Below, piece by piece: positions 1 through 10,840 of a stretch of 64,000 bases of DNA. This DNA is from Physcia stellaris. Its lineage: Eukaryota; Ascomycota; Lecanoromycetes; Caliciales; Physciaceae. The DNA lies in the NCBI GenBank assembly GCA_018902385.1, contig JABSSW010000036.1, positions 124,001 through 188,000 on the forward strand, written 5' to 3'. Position numbers and translations under genes: made by a program. Positions within the stretch are counted from its first letter, which is position 1, and the number at the start of each line of letters is the position of its first letter. Under the pieces are notes generated by a model, which saw nothing but the letters and a program-made list of their open reading frames with translations, was not told the DNA's origin and did not search any database.

Positions 1-551
1 CTAGAGTACTATCGAGGGATTCTGTTCTTGACTTCGAACTGCGTTGCCAAATTTGACGAAGCAATCACCAATCGAATCTCTCTGGTGACTGAGTTCGTTA
101 ATTTAGACTCAGCCGGACGAGAAAAGCTTCGTATACGTCACAACAACCGCGTCATGAGCGATAAACATCAGCGATACGAGTTGTGGGACGACGCTCTCAA
201 TGCTTTGGAATCTATCGACACTTCGGAGACAGTCTATAACGGCCGAGAGATCAAGAACGGTAAACCTATTGTCAATCCACGATAGAGAAACCTTACGATA
301 GCTAAAGAGTCTTGGCAGTGTACCAGATGGCTCTTGCAATTGCCACGGAAGATGCAAGATCGCTCTCCGAGGCAAGATCCAAGAAAGCTCCGGAAAAGGA
401 CTCGAATTTTCGAGTGCCTATAAGAGCACACCACATACGGACGGTGATGAAGAACATGGACGAGTTCCAGAAATATCAGATTCGATCCAGCGGAGGCAAG
501 TCAAGGGATAAATTTGCTCAGGACCAAAATCGACGCTATCCAAGTGCGTAG
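1..551 (+). CDS. AAA+ ATPase, 3' end (partial)
   Basis: The frame is open from base 1 and begins within the AAA core: LEYYRGILFLTSN, then FDEAITNRISL, which correspond to the sensor-1 strand and the arginine-finger-like FDxAxxxRI stretch of the large fungal AAA ATPase family that carries an N-terminal DUF7025-type region. A 59-bp intron (260-318, GT..AG) splits the codon after NGREIKN, giving NGREIKNVYQMALAIATEDA, the helical lid after the core. The protein ends about 60 residues later at the TAG at 549-551. Walker A and B lie left of the window. Family members are nuclear or cytosolic ATPases of mostly unknown role. Family assignment is firm, substrate unknown. Confidence 0.8.
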
Positions 552-923
552 ATGTAAGTAATTTCCGAGGCTGTTAACGATCGATGTACGTCGGTATTCC
601 AACACTCAACAAACGGACTATCCGACACGAAGCTCGTAGGGTTGCCAACGCGTTATGTGGTGGGGACCTTGGCCTTCTACACTTGATCAGCTTTTGTGTA
701 ATAAATCTGACGGTTATTTTGATCAATTTCATCCAAGATTTCCCTCCAGAACCAGATTTAGAGTTTCCGGCGAAAGTAGGGTCCAAGATCGTCCAATTTG
801 AGAATCCTGCTTGAATTATATGTAGCTGTCCCCTAACTTCCAATCACACAGGACTCAGCCCTTAAGCAATGCCGCCTCCATAGTGAATCACTCACCCCGG
901 CAGACTTTCTCAGATGCAAGCAC
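552..923. other. Intergenic, no feature seen
   Basis: This stretch lies between the AAA ATPase 3' end and the kinase 3' end, which converge. Short open frames here (for example 584-814) have no recognisable sequence. I see no RNA gene. Confidence 0.5.
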
Positions 924-2710
924 TCAACTCGGAAACTCTAGCTCCTGTAGAGGTATCTCAGCTTTCTTGACCAGGAAATCAAAGCGATCGTCCGGTTTCA
1001 AAGTTCGCTCCAATCGCTCATCAATTCCTTCTGTAACGAAGAGAAATTTGGAACCGTGGACTGACTGAGCGTGCGAGAGTAGAATATCAAGGAAGTTCTG
1101 GACCAACGAGTGTCCCGTATCCTCACTCGGCCCAAGGTCTTGAAACCCATAGAAAACGCCATGGACAGTACAAGCGCTTTGGCGAAGCTGCTTCGAGAAT
1201 GCCTCTAGGCTGTCAAGACCTTCTAGCTGTGCGTCTGACAAGCCATTTATCGGTCGGAAGGAGCGCAGTTGCAAGACTGAGTTTTCGAGCATACCTTCAA
1301 AACTCGAGGTAGCTTCATCTTGCGCTCGATATGATATAAGCGGTAGGTGTTTGGTAAACGCTCGGTGGGTTAAATGGCAGCATAAATGTTTTGCAATCTC
1401 AATGAAACGGCACTTAGTAGGGATGACGATCCAAAGTACAGGCTCATTGGGGCTTTTCAGCCATTGATAGACTTTGAAATAGAGACTATTGGATATCTTC
1501 ACTTTCGGGCTATCTTCTAGGGGCACGTCCCAGTTGGGAATGATAGCTTGCTTGACACCAGCGGAGCTGGAAAGCGATAGTTTTGGACTAGGCGAAGTGA
1601 AAGTAGGAGGGGCGCTGTTCCTAGGATGGACAGTTGCAGTTTGTCGGGTCGTGGCATCTTGGCCTGCTTGTGCCTGAGAAATCTCGTTGAGCAATCTTCG
1701 AGGACTTGGCCGCTTGAGTGGCTCTCGTTCTAGCATTTGCGTGTATGTATTCTGCATGTCATGAAGTAAAGGCGGCCAGGAAGGTTTGCTGTAAGGGTAA
1801 CGGCCGAGCTCAGGCATGTCTTTTCCTTCGACAAGCTCTCTGGTAATCACTCCGCAAGCCCAGATATCTACCTCTAAGCCGTAGGACTCATCCATACGGT
1901 CTTTTGTTCAGGCGCTCGATATTGGCCAGTGCCGCCCGATGTATAGAGGCTCGTGTCGATAACGTGCTTTGCGAAGCCTTCATAGATCGGAGTTAACGGG
2001 ACAAGTCAACAGAAGGGTAGGTCAACATACCGAAGTCCGCGATCTTGATACGCCACTCAGGCCTTCCTTGTGCGAGTAAAATATTCTGTAATTCTCAGCC
2101 GCAGTCCCCAAGGACTGGTCTCCTTCAGCTTACCTGAGGCTTCAGATCCCGATGTGCAAATTGTTTGCTATGCAAATGCTTGATGGCTTCAAGGATTTGC
2201 CGCACTATGCGGAGGACTTCGTCATCTTCAAGTCGTCCTTGGAAATGTCGCCCGTTGGCGAGCGTATGTTGACTGAGATCTCCTAATTTCAGATGTTCCA
2301 TTGCTAGATAATAATGATAATCGTCCTGATATACGCCCAAAAGCTGCACAAAACATGACGTCGACTAATTAAAGCGTTTGTTATCATTACTAGTTGGAGG
2401 CGTGTGTATGGACTCGTACCTGGAAAATCTCGGCTATCTTGCTGTGATTCTTGATCTCTCGAATTTCCTCCTCGACAATCTTTTTACTATGTCTGTTTGG
2501 TTTGTCGGCAATCTTGACGGCTCGCTCTCTGTTCCCTATCGTAGATGTCTGTAGGTAGACTCTCCCATCCCGACCAACGCCTATTTTCGAGCTTTCGCTG
2601 TGTGACCATTCCCGTTCTTCACCTGACACAGATACGTGCGTAAGGGTTGTAATATCATCTCTTCTGTTGACTTGGACGTTGGAAATGAAAGAACTGTGAT
2701 TATCAGACAT
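924..2710 (-). CDS. Protein kinase fused to a degenerate NACHT-like domain; one-base frameshift
   Basis: There are four exons: 2710-2420, 2343-2134, 2085-2031 and 1977-924 (introns of 76, 48 and 53 bp, all GT-AG with matching phase). The kinase domain shows the glycine loop IGVGRDGRVY (about residues 43-52), lysine in RAVKIA (K66), HRDLKPQN (161-168), IADFG (182-186), YRAPE, and DIWACGVI in subdomain IX. After YRAPEQ the frame breaks: the T4 run at 1902-1905 (A4 on the coding strand) is one base short, and the downstream frame then stays open to the stop. The C-terminal ~240 residues align in layout with a fungal NACHT NTPase (VYQWLKSPNEPVLWI, then a P-loop position, then a Walker B position), but the GxxxxGK[ST] and DxxDE residues are absent. 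Without the indel the product would be 536 residues. Kinase-NACHT architectures occur among fungal NLR-like proteins; the NACHT call is inference. Confidence 0.7.
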
Positions 2711-3684
2711 CTTGATGAAAGGATATAAATGCCAATGCTTATCTATCTTGACTCAAGGTCACAAAGATCGGTCTGCAGCAAATTTTGCACACCTGCACCT
2801 ATGTAGAGGACGAAAGGAAAGGGCATTTATTGTTGCCCACAGCGTATGGAATCTGCCACCGTCGGAGTAACTACCAAGCACACTTCTACTCGCCACGAAG
2901 CATGTTTTATGAGGCTTAACAGCAGGATTGCTTACAGAGCTGAAGACCTGGTAGGGCCATGCTTTTTCAGGAGGTTACAAGGCTGGTTTGCGGGCGTCGG
3001 CGCCCGGAATTTTGAGTCGTGTGATTCAGGCAGAGCACCATCCTTGTAAGATGGGCATTGTTCTGCAAAGACTTGGCTCGCTGAAAAGGTCGTCTCTAAG
3101 AGATTTCGAGCCGAATACGATGCGGCCCGATCGCTTCGCCCCAAAATGTGTGGCCGTGTAAGGCATATCTTTGCTCACAAGTGGGCCATCTAGGATTGGT
3201 CTTTCATCATTTGCCAATAGAGGATACGGAAGGCTCCTCTGAAAAACACTGGCCTTATCCTGTCGCAAAGGGTTTTGTTGAGTGAATCATGCAATGATTT
3301 CATAAGCCAACGACGATTATCGTTCTTCGATTTCTCTCAACCTTCAGAAGTGTGCAGCCAAGCCTCTAGCGGGCTGACGGGCCGAGCCTATACAATCTTC
3401 GAACACAAAGGATTTACTTATGTGGTGCAGCCTCCTATTTTCTAAGTTCACCAGACGACACTTGAATCAGCAGTGGTCAGGCCGATTGATGCATCGAACG
3501 GTACGTCTCTGGAGATATAAATGATACAGGCGGACATCATGAGCATCGTAATCGTAAAGCCAAGATAAGTCCTGTGATCATTATCTATTGGTCTTCTTGA
3601 CTGTACCTTGGGTCGTCGAGTCATTAAGCTTTTTCTATCTATACCCCATAGGGTATGCCATCGTCTAAAGCCATTCTCCAGGTC
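2711..3684. other. Intergenic, nothing recognised
   Basis: This is the upstream region of the kinase plus the 3' flank of CYS3. Overlapping open frames on both strands (2846-3268) have no recognisable motifs and are probably chance. Confidence 0.4.
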
Positions 3685-5050
3685 TCAGGCTTTGCCGTTT
3701 GTCACAACGCCGTCTTCGTGCAAACCATTAATCTTGCCATGTACGATTGCCCTCTCTAATCCTCTCAGAACGTCTTTCCTCAAATCGTCTCCATCTTCAA
3801 CTCCACAGCTTATTCGTACAAGATCTTCATACACACCAGCAGCTTCTCGCTCCTCTTTGGGTATCCCTGCGTGGGTCATACTCCCGGGTACTTCAACCAA
3901 GCTTTCCACACCACCCAAACTTTCAGCCAGGGTGAAGATCTGTGTATTTTGGCAAAAGCGTTCTGCAGCGGCCATACCGCCCTTAATTCGAAAGGATAGC
4001 ATGCCACCGCCTAAGCCTGCCCGATGCTGTTTCAGAGCGATGTGGTGTTGCGGATGTGATGGCAGACCAGGATAATTAACGCTGATGACGTGTGGTGATG
4101 CGGATAGGGTCTGGGCAATGACAGCGGCGTTATTGGATGCTTCTCGTGCGCGAAGATGTAATGTTTTGAGTCCACGATGTGCAAGCCAACAATCAAACGG
4201 GCTTGGTACGGCACCAATGGCGTTTTGAAGGAAGGTAAGTCGTTCGTTGAGTTCTGGCGAGTTGAAGGCAGCAGCCCCCATCAGGACATCTGAGTGTCCG
4301 TTGATATACTTGGTAACGGAGTGAACCACGATGTCTGCGCCATGATCCAGCGGATTTTGGATGTAGGGGGAAAGGAAGGTATTGTCCACCACGACCATGA
4401 TACCATGCCGGTGAGCTATCGTTGCTACAGCACGAATGTCCACGAGTGATAGTGTAGGATTGGAGGGCGACTCGATCCAGATGAGCTTTGTCTCGTTTGG
4501 CCGTATCAGTTCTGCGACCGAGACTTCGATGCTGGGAGAAAATGTGACCTGGACGCCATGCGCGGCCGCGACCTTGGTGAAGTAGCGGTGGGTACCACCA
4601 TAGACATCAGATACGGAGACGACATGAGAGCCAGCGGCTAGAGATTGGAGTATTGTAGCGGTTGTTGCTGATCCTGAAGAAAAGGCGAGGGCGAAGCGGG
4701 CATGTTCCAGTGCTGCGATAGCTTTCTCAAAATTATCTCTGAACGGTAAGTCAGCAAACGAAGTATCACAATTCAAGCAGGGAACTAGCCTGTTGGGGTT
4801 CGAGCTTCTGCTGTATTCATATGCGCCTACTGGTTTTCCAACGCTGTGCTGTGCGAAAGTTGTAGAGAGCGATATCTGAAGACTATTAGGCTATCCTTCT
4901 GCATGGATACATGACTGTACTGACAGGCTCGATTACGGCACCGGTGACAGGATCGTGAGGACTGCCAGCATGGACAGCCAGAGTGCCAAAGTTATGCACT
5001 GGTGATGGCGCTCGCGGCGGTGTCTCGATTGAACCTTTGGAAAACGTCAT
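3685..5050 (-). CDS. CYS3: Cystathionine gamma-lyase (PLP enzyme)
   Basis: This enzyme cleaves cystathionine to cysteine, 2-oxobutyrate and ammonia in the transsulfuration pathway (cytosolic). Exons are 5050-4925, 4875-4790 and 4738-3685, giving 421 residues, usual for the family. The start MTFSKGSIETPP precedes HNFGTLAVHAG. Other family marks are YEYSRSSNPNR, FSSGSATTA, the PLP-ring stretch VVVDNTFLSPY, and the Schiff-base lysine in SVTKYINGHSD (about K214). It ends with the conserved SCGVED and a helical tail. Intron 1 (49 bp) is GT-AG. Intron 2 (4739-4789) fits the family only if it starts with GC (AACAG|gctagt); it is 51 nt, keeps frame and has no stop, so unspliced mRNA would add 17 residues within the conserved NPNR-DNFEKA junction. 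Cystathionine beta-lyase is related, but the sequence looks like the gamma-lyase branch. Confidence 0.92.
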
Positions 5051-5110
5051 CTTGGGACAATCGTATTCAATCGTGAGAAAGACGTCTGTAGCTATCGGAA
5101 AGCCATTCGC

Positions 5111-5120
5111 GCTTTATATA
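5111..5120 (-). promoter_or_regulatory. Possible TATA box of CYS3
   Basis: On the minus strand the bases read TATATAAAGC, 61-70 bp upstream of the CYS3 start codon. Match and spacing fit a fungal TATA element with a short leader. There is no transcript evidence. Confidence 0.4.
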
Positions 5121-5810
5121 GTCGCAAGTAAGGGTCTATTGAAGCAGACCAGACGATTGATAATCAACCATTAGTATCCGAACTTTCCCAACACGGGCGC
5201 GATCGTGGCTGTTCTCCAAATAGCGCGGCTCGCTCGGCAGCTCCCGCTGTGGGCCGAGCTAATCGGTAGATTCATCCGATATCACGACGTACTGTAGGAC
5301 ATCTTAAGTTAATCCTTCGTTAATCCTTGAATGCAGGCTATCAACGATCATGCGACGTAGCTCTGTAGGATTATGTATTGAGACTGGCCTCTGGTCCGAT
5401 CTGGGAAGGAAAATTATCTCGGTTGTTCCATGCGCGCCTACTCTGGAGCCAGTAATGGAGTAGTGAGTAGTGACCTACAGAAGCATCTTGAAAGGGCGGC
5501 ATCTGGGCTGTATCTGGAGGCAATAATGTAAGCTTGATTGCTGCAAGGTTATTACTCAGAAATACCTTTTGTAATCGATCATGGTGAGTTGTGCCATCAA
5601 GATCTCCTAGCGTAATCCTCAGTCTCGACAATAGTCTCATGTCTTGTACGTGAAAGAGTAAAATTGACTATCAAACAGAAGCACAGAATCAAATTGTGCT
5701 ACGAGTAGCTCCGAGAGTGGCGGAAGTGTTGTACATCCATGATCACATTGAGGACCCTGACTGACCATACCAAAAATGAACAAAACATACAGAAAATGAG
5801 CAAAAGTCTA
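5121..5810. other. Intergenic, nothing recognised
   Basis: This is upstream sequence of CYS3. The minus-strand open frame at 5371-5640 has no recognisable domain. Confidence 0.4.
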
Positions 5811-5849
5811 CTCCCACAGAGGAAGCCGGCGAGGCTTCCTCGGTGGGAG
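5811..5849. repeat. Near-perfect 17-bp stem hairpin
   Basis: Arm CTCCCAC-A-GAGGAAGCC (5811-5827) pairs with GGCTTCCTC-G-GTGGGAG (5833-5849) around a 5-base loop, with a single A/G mismatch. A second small inverted repeat (GAGCC..GGCTC) follows near 5864. The hairpin lies about 70 bp downstream, on the minus strand, of a tRNA-like stretch, so the two may belong to one short element. Confidence 0.7.
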
Positions 5850-5904
5850 GTACACAAACCCATGAGCCGAGGCTCTAGGATTTCAGTTCCGAATCATTGT
5901 CGAA

Positions 5905-6000
5905 ATGTGGCCACAGGGGGATTCGAACCGGGGGCGGTATGCGGCAGCACCATTGTCCACGAGCTCCGCTTACTGAAGCGCGCTAGAGCCGCCCGGTGCC
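5905..6000 (-). other. tRNA-like / SINE-like sequence (RNA polymerase III box B)
   Basis: The minus strand contains a perfect pol III box B, GGTTCGAATCC (5919-5929), followed by a CCCC run and TGTGGCCA. About 60 bases upstream is a weak box-A-like stretch, GGCTCTAGCGCG. The expected partner strand of the T stem does not pair, and no acceptor or anticodon stem forms properly, so it is not a functional tRNA. A decayed tRNA gene or the head of a tRNA-derived SINE is more likely. Confidence 0.4.
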
Positions 6001-6010
6001 CGTCGCAGCC

Positions 6011-6956
6011 GGGCGTCCTGGCTACGACGTAAGCCGACGTATCTGCTGTTCGAATTAGTGAAATAAAAATGCCTTATCTGAAGATATGAAGGTTGAATTC
6101 CGTGTGTTGTGTCGAAAGCCCCCTTTCTTTGTGTCTTGGCCCCTCGGAATTTCCAGTGCAACAACAAGCTTTCATGTTACTAGAATAGAAAGACCAGCTT
6201 TTGGCGTTGCTCATGTCTAATTATGGTTCAATGCTAAAGTACTAATTTATCCAGGTGGACTTATTAGAGCTGGAGGCTTAAACACATCGTCTCTCCTCTC
6301 AGTCTGGTTCTCCACAAGGTTTCTCGCCAATGCAGTATATGTCATCTCTTAAGAAGGACGAGTAGAGTCTGAAAGCGAGTGCAAAGCATGAGTTCAAGGC
6401 TGTACTACATCCGACCTTGATGCCATGCGGCATCAACCTCGCACCATCGAATGAGTTGACTGCCCTGACTTCTTTAGAAGTAGGGCCGTTTTGTCATCTT
6501 TGTATCATATTGCACTTGTTCTTCTTCTTACTTCTATTCTTGCTCAAACAGAATCTTGCAGCGACGAGCGCTGTTGAGTTCAGACATATCCCAGCACCGC
6601 ATAAGATAGGACGGACATGGACGGCTCTGAACGAGACTACCTTATGCATCTCAGTGCGAGACGATCTAATTCCTATAGCGCCACTATGTGGTGTTGCTGT
6701 CCGCGTGATGTGTGAGATCATGCGCAGTATATCATACCTACCGCGTATTTCAAACGCAGACTCCTTACTTGGACAGGACATGTGTTGAGTGAGAAGTGAC
6801 ATCTCTGATCATACCAATCGACGGGTATTCTAACATGCACTACTACATATTCCATCTATCAGTTGCGAAGCCTCTTAAAATCTTCAATTCTGTTCATCAT
6901 AGTAACCCTGCCTTAAAATAGATTTGATTCTCGACTGACCTTCACTAACACGAACC
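6011..6956. other. Intergenic, nothing recognised
   Basis: The overlapping open frames at 6417-6802 on opposite strands have no motif or signal that I recognise. This region is upstream of the F-box-like gene. Confidence 0.4.
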
Positions 6957-7535
6957 ATGACATCAATCTACCAACCAAAATCATCTCTCGAAACCCTCCC
7001 CTACGAGCTCAAACTCGTCGTCCTCAAAACCCTCCCCAATCTTTCCACCCTGCATTCATTCATCAACGCCTCTCTCACCTACAACGCCATCTACCTCTCC
7101 GCCAGCTCCAAGATCCTCATACACCACCCTTTCAACGCCATCAGTGCACATCCCAGACGCCACGACCTCCTGCGCAAGCCCAATTCCCGCGAAATCACCC
7201 ACAGGGCCTGCAAACACGCGCCCTCCTTCAACGCCGCCTTCGACTCCTACTACGCCCAACTCGAAGCCGGTATCCCACCAGCGCGCATGCGGCTCGGCGT
7301 CCGGCACTGCGATGCTCTACTCACGCTGCTAAGCGATCACGTCGGTATATACCACGGAGTGATCGAATCGGGAATGGAGAGGGACATGCGCGTGTACTGT
7401 GTGGCTGGGTGGTGTCGCCATACATGTATTGCAGAAACTAATTGGTCGCGCGTGGAACCCGAGGGATCGAAGGGCTGGGTGGCTGGGAGTCGGTGCGTCC
7501 CTTATGGGTGGCTTTGCGATATCTGCCGGCATTAG
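6957..7535 (+). CDS. F-box-like hypothetical protein
   Basis: This is a 192-residue frame with clear fungal coding character (C-rich third positions). Residues 9-45 read SLETLPYELKLVVLKTLPNLSTL and an alanine/leucine helix, the pattern of the F-box-like N terminus found in many fungal orphan proteins. The remainder (HDLLRK, GIYHGVIESGMERDMR) is not assigned. The C terminus ends in GWLCDICRH soon after a change in base character, and neighbouring frames stay open beyond 7535. An intron or frameshift near 7380-7540 could mean the true protein is longer. Confidence 0.5.
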   Translation: MTSIYQPKSSLETLPYELKLVVLKTLPNLSTLHSFINASLTYNAIYLSASSKILIHHPFNAISAHPRRHDLLRKPNSREITHRACKHAPSFNAAFDSYYAQLEAGIPPARMRLGVRHCDALLTLLSDHVGIYHGVIESGMERDMRVYCVAGWCRHTCIAETNWSRVEPEGSKGWVAGSRCVPYGWLCDICRH

Positions 7536-8200
7536 AGGTGAAATTATGAGGGAAGAGGCATCGAGTGGCTCTCTGCGGTCTTTAGATAGCAGAGCCATTT
7601 GACGGTCTCAGCAAAGATGCAATGGCTGTTCTGCCTTTCGGCGCCGGAGCGGGGCTGGCTTGATCAGATTGAGGGCGTTGATTGGAATTTTCTGAACTGG
7701 CGGTGGCTTCCCGTCCAGCTTTCGATTTTTGACGGCATCCACCATGGATGCAAAAACTCCGTAAACACGACTAGACATTTCGAATCTTCCTTGCTCGTAC
7801 CCAACTAACTCGCTGGAGGACTTGTAACTCGCATATGGTGCTTCCTGATAGACTACCCCATGCACTGCCACTATAGATATCTGGGCAAAGCGACGATGTG
7901 GCTATATTCAAGGTCTACGCTACAGCCTAGCAGACAGCACTTTAAGCGCCTGTTCAGGACCACATGAGGGGTTTCACGCTTTAAGAGAACGGCAAATGAC
8001 TTACGAGGAGGATAGATGCAAGAAGCCTACGTAGCTATTGAGAGGCAGGCAGGAATCTATCCTGGTCATCGTATGGTCTGGTTCTGCTTTACCACCATGA
8101 GAAGTTTAATATTCTCCCTCTTTAAATCTGAAGAGTATTTCATCTTATCATCCTCATGATCCTCTTCAAGGTTCAATGCCCCTCCACTCCTTTTCCGAGC
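7536..8200. other. Intergenic, or unresolved 3' part of the F-box-like gene
   Basis: Short frames at 7399-7602 and 7599-7808 could be later exons of the preceding gene, but I found no convincing splice set. From about 7810 to 8200 I see nothing. Confidence 0.3.
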
Positions 8201-9981
8201 TCATTCCCCATCCTCACCCTCTCCACCGTCGACCTCTCCATCCTCTTCAACATCTTCAAACGTACTCATAGGGACTTTGTACAGCCGCAGCAGCGTCTTA
8301 TTCGGATCCTTGACCAAAACGTACTTGCCCTCCTCCATACTGCGACACATGTCCACAATCGTCCTTACGATACCCCATCCATTGGCGAGGTTCAACCCCA
8401 TTTGTTCCGCAAACTTGCGTGGATCATAGCCCATGACGCCCAGGACGACATGGCGGTCATTGGATTTGGGGGAGGCGCGGGAGACAAAGCTGTAAGGATT
8501 AGAGATGTTGGAAATGAGGAAGGACAGGGTAAGGTGAAATGATAGACATACCCTAGTTTCATAATATCGGCTTTGGCCAGTATACTTTGCGTGGTCCATC
8601 TCGCGAGCTTGCACCCGTTGTTCTTCATCTCTGTAGCCATCACCGCGCCTCGCTGACTGGTCAGCTTAGTCCTCCAGTCCAAAGCCCCACCGCTGCCTTG
8701 CGCTTTAGCGTCGAACTCGTTGAGGGCTTTGACGGTCAGGAATTGATCTTCTCCGCTGACGTTGTTTTTCATTACAGCGTCGATCTCTGTCCTGACGATC
8801 AGATGTAACGGATCCTCATCTTTCTCCAGTGATAAGTCGAAGCGACGGTATTTGTAGGCCTTTGACGCGAGCGGTTCCGTTTCTTCGGCGGGGTTGTAGA
8901 AGGGATTTTCATGGGGCAATTCGAATTTCGAGGTCTCGGACTCCATGACTGTTTGGTTTGCGAAGTTGTGGTTGATAAAGGTAGCTTCTAGGGCGAGCGC
9001 GCCTGGGAAATTTATGGCGTCCTTGTTGCCTTCTGAAGCTTCCAGAGGGGCATCAGCGGCGTTCTCGTTCACGCTTACCATGTCAAGGGAGGAGCCTTCG
9101 CGTTTGTCGAGATATATCCTGTTACCGTGGCGCGTTATGACGATGTCCCAGGAGTAGACGGAGCGGTTGGCACACATGAGCATGGAGAGGATGTTGTCAG
9201 TGGCGAATATGGTGGCTTCATCTTTCTCGGCGAGCTCCTGGATGATGGGATCCGAGGAGGTGGTTACATTGTAAGCAACCCGATCGACAACATTAAGCTT
9301 GCGTTCTGTGTTCTTTATGGGTGCTTTATCGTAGCTTCGGTCGTAGTAGTAGAGGAAGCCGTAGCTGTCGATATCCTCGCCTGCGCTGGTTTCTAGGTTC
9401 AATTTTGCAAGGCGGTTGAAATCGATCTCCTCTAACATCTGCCAGTCCGGCTTGATAGTGACCGAGGAGTCTCTGTTCCGTTGTGGCTTGTCGTAATCTT
9501 TCCACCCAAACCTTCGGCCACGGCCACCTCTACCACCTCGCTGATCATAGTACCCTTGTTGACCTCCTCGCCCACCCACACGCTGGAATGTAGCACCACC
9601 TCTTCCGCCGCGCTGGTCTCGACCTCCCCGACCGCGGCCCCGGAAAGTAACGCCACCGCGACCGAATCCTCGTGTTTTGGTAGAGGTTCGGGTGTTATCG
9701 ACAACAGAAAAGGACGACTCGTCTTCAGCGACTTGAACAGCGAATAGGCTTGAAGTTCCAGCACCATAGACCTGCTGGTCTCTATAATTTCGGTTATATT
9801 GCTGACGGCCCCCTCGGCCTTCTCGATCCTTGCCCTCGGATGTCCAGTCGGCCATGCGCCCCAGTTTATCCCCCTTTGAATATGGGGCGTATGGTACGCC
9901 ATCGACGAGAGCATCGGTAGTTGTCGCTGGACCCCATATCTCATCGGAGGGAAGCGCTGAAACAATACTTGCAAGAGACAT
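8201..9981 (-). CDS. eif3d: Translation initiation factor eIF3 subunit d
   Basis: This is a subunit of the cytoplasmic eIF3 complex that binds the 40S ribosome and, in animals, contacts mRNA caps. Two exons, 9981-8552 and 8489-8201 (62-bp intron, phase 2), give 572 residues, close to the fission yeast homologue. The order is conserved: N-terminal EIWGP and [17 protein letters not shown], an RG-rich linker (about 105-155) typical of this subunit, [32 protein letters not shown], then the long cap-binding-type fold ending [21 protein letters not shown] and an acidic tail ([16 protein letters not shown]). The start [18 protein letters not shown] agrees with the family. There are no anomalies. Confidence 0.95.
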
Positions 9982-10840
9982 GATGAGGAGGTAATCGTTG
10001 AGAATTTATTCGGTTAGCAAGGAGAATCTTTTGAAATTTGGAGTCGTGGGAGGCTCTGCGGGCGGCAACGTCGCTTGCGCCTACCGGGTATCCCCGGCTT
10101 GGCGGTATCACCAGATGCTGGGCTTGCTTTTGAGGAATCGCTCACTTGCGTTCTTTTCTCACGCCGGCATGCGATGCTTTGCAGTCAAAACAAGGAACTC
10201 CGTATTTACCCTTTCACAGAGGCCAAGCGAAATATTGTCAACTCGGCCGAAATCAAGCTGGCGTTGCCCGAGCCAATTACAGCTGCCGTTCATCCTCGAG
10301 TCCACCGAACTTCCAAGCTTATTGACATGCCCTTTGTCGAACCCTTCTACACACGCAGCGTGTCATCTTCTGCATCAAGTCATCGAGATTAGATCTCATC
10401 TCCAGGACTACACATATCTAACCATATAATCTAACCGTCCACAAATGCGATTTCGAGTGTCACGCGCGTCGCGCGGCTCACCACTTTCCGTGGGGATAAG
10501 CCTGTCTCGTTGTGATCATCCACTAAATATGCTGACTCAAGTCTGGCCAGGAGTGTTGCAGGGCAGTGCTACTTCAGTCTTCGATCCTAAGGTATGCCTT
10601 GAGTTGTATGTGGACCGGAAAGAAAGATGTCATGCGACTTGCGATATGCCCCACAACGCCCACATATATTTCGCGGCAGCTGCAGAATCACCGCATAGCG
10701 ACAAGGTAGAGTACCGACAACTATGAAGCTTAAACACCTTTAATTCCGCTAAGGCTCTGGGATTTATATCTAGCGTGTGTAACATGAATGCCATTCTCCT
10801 ATTTCGTGTCAGATAGTAACGGTGATTGGCATACGTCAAA
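9982..10840. other. Intergenic (eIF3d 5' side)
   Basis: This is a divergent intergenic region between eIF3d and the secreted protein. Open frames at 9998-10726 have no recognisable content. Confidence 0.4.

Noticed and set aside
9432-9981. Long antisense or alternative frames over the RG-rich part of eIF3d
   Set aside because: The eIF3d frame carries all conserved blocks. The other frames are shadows of the G/C-biased RG repeats.
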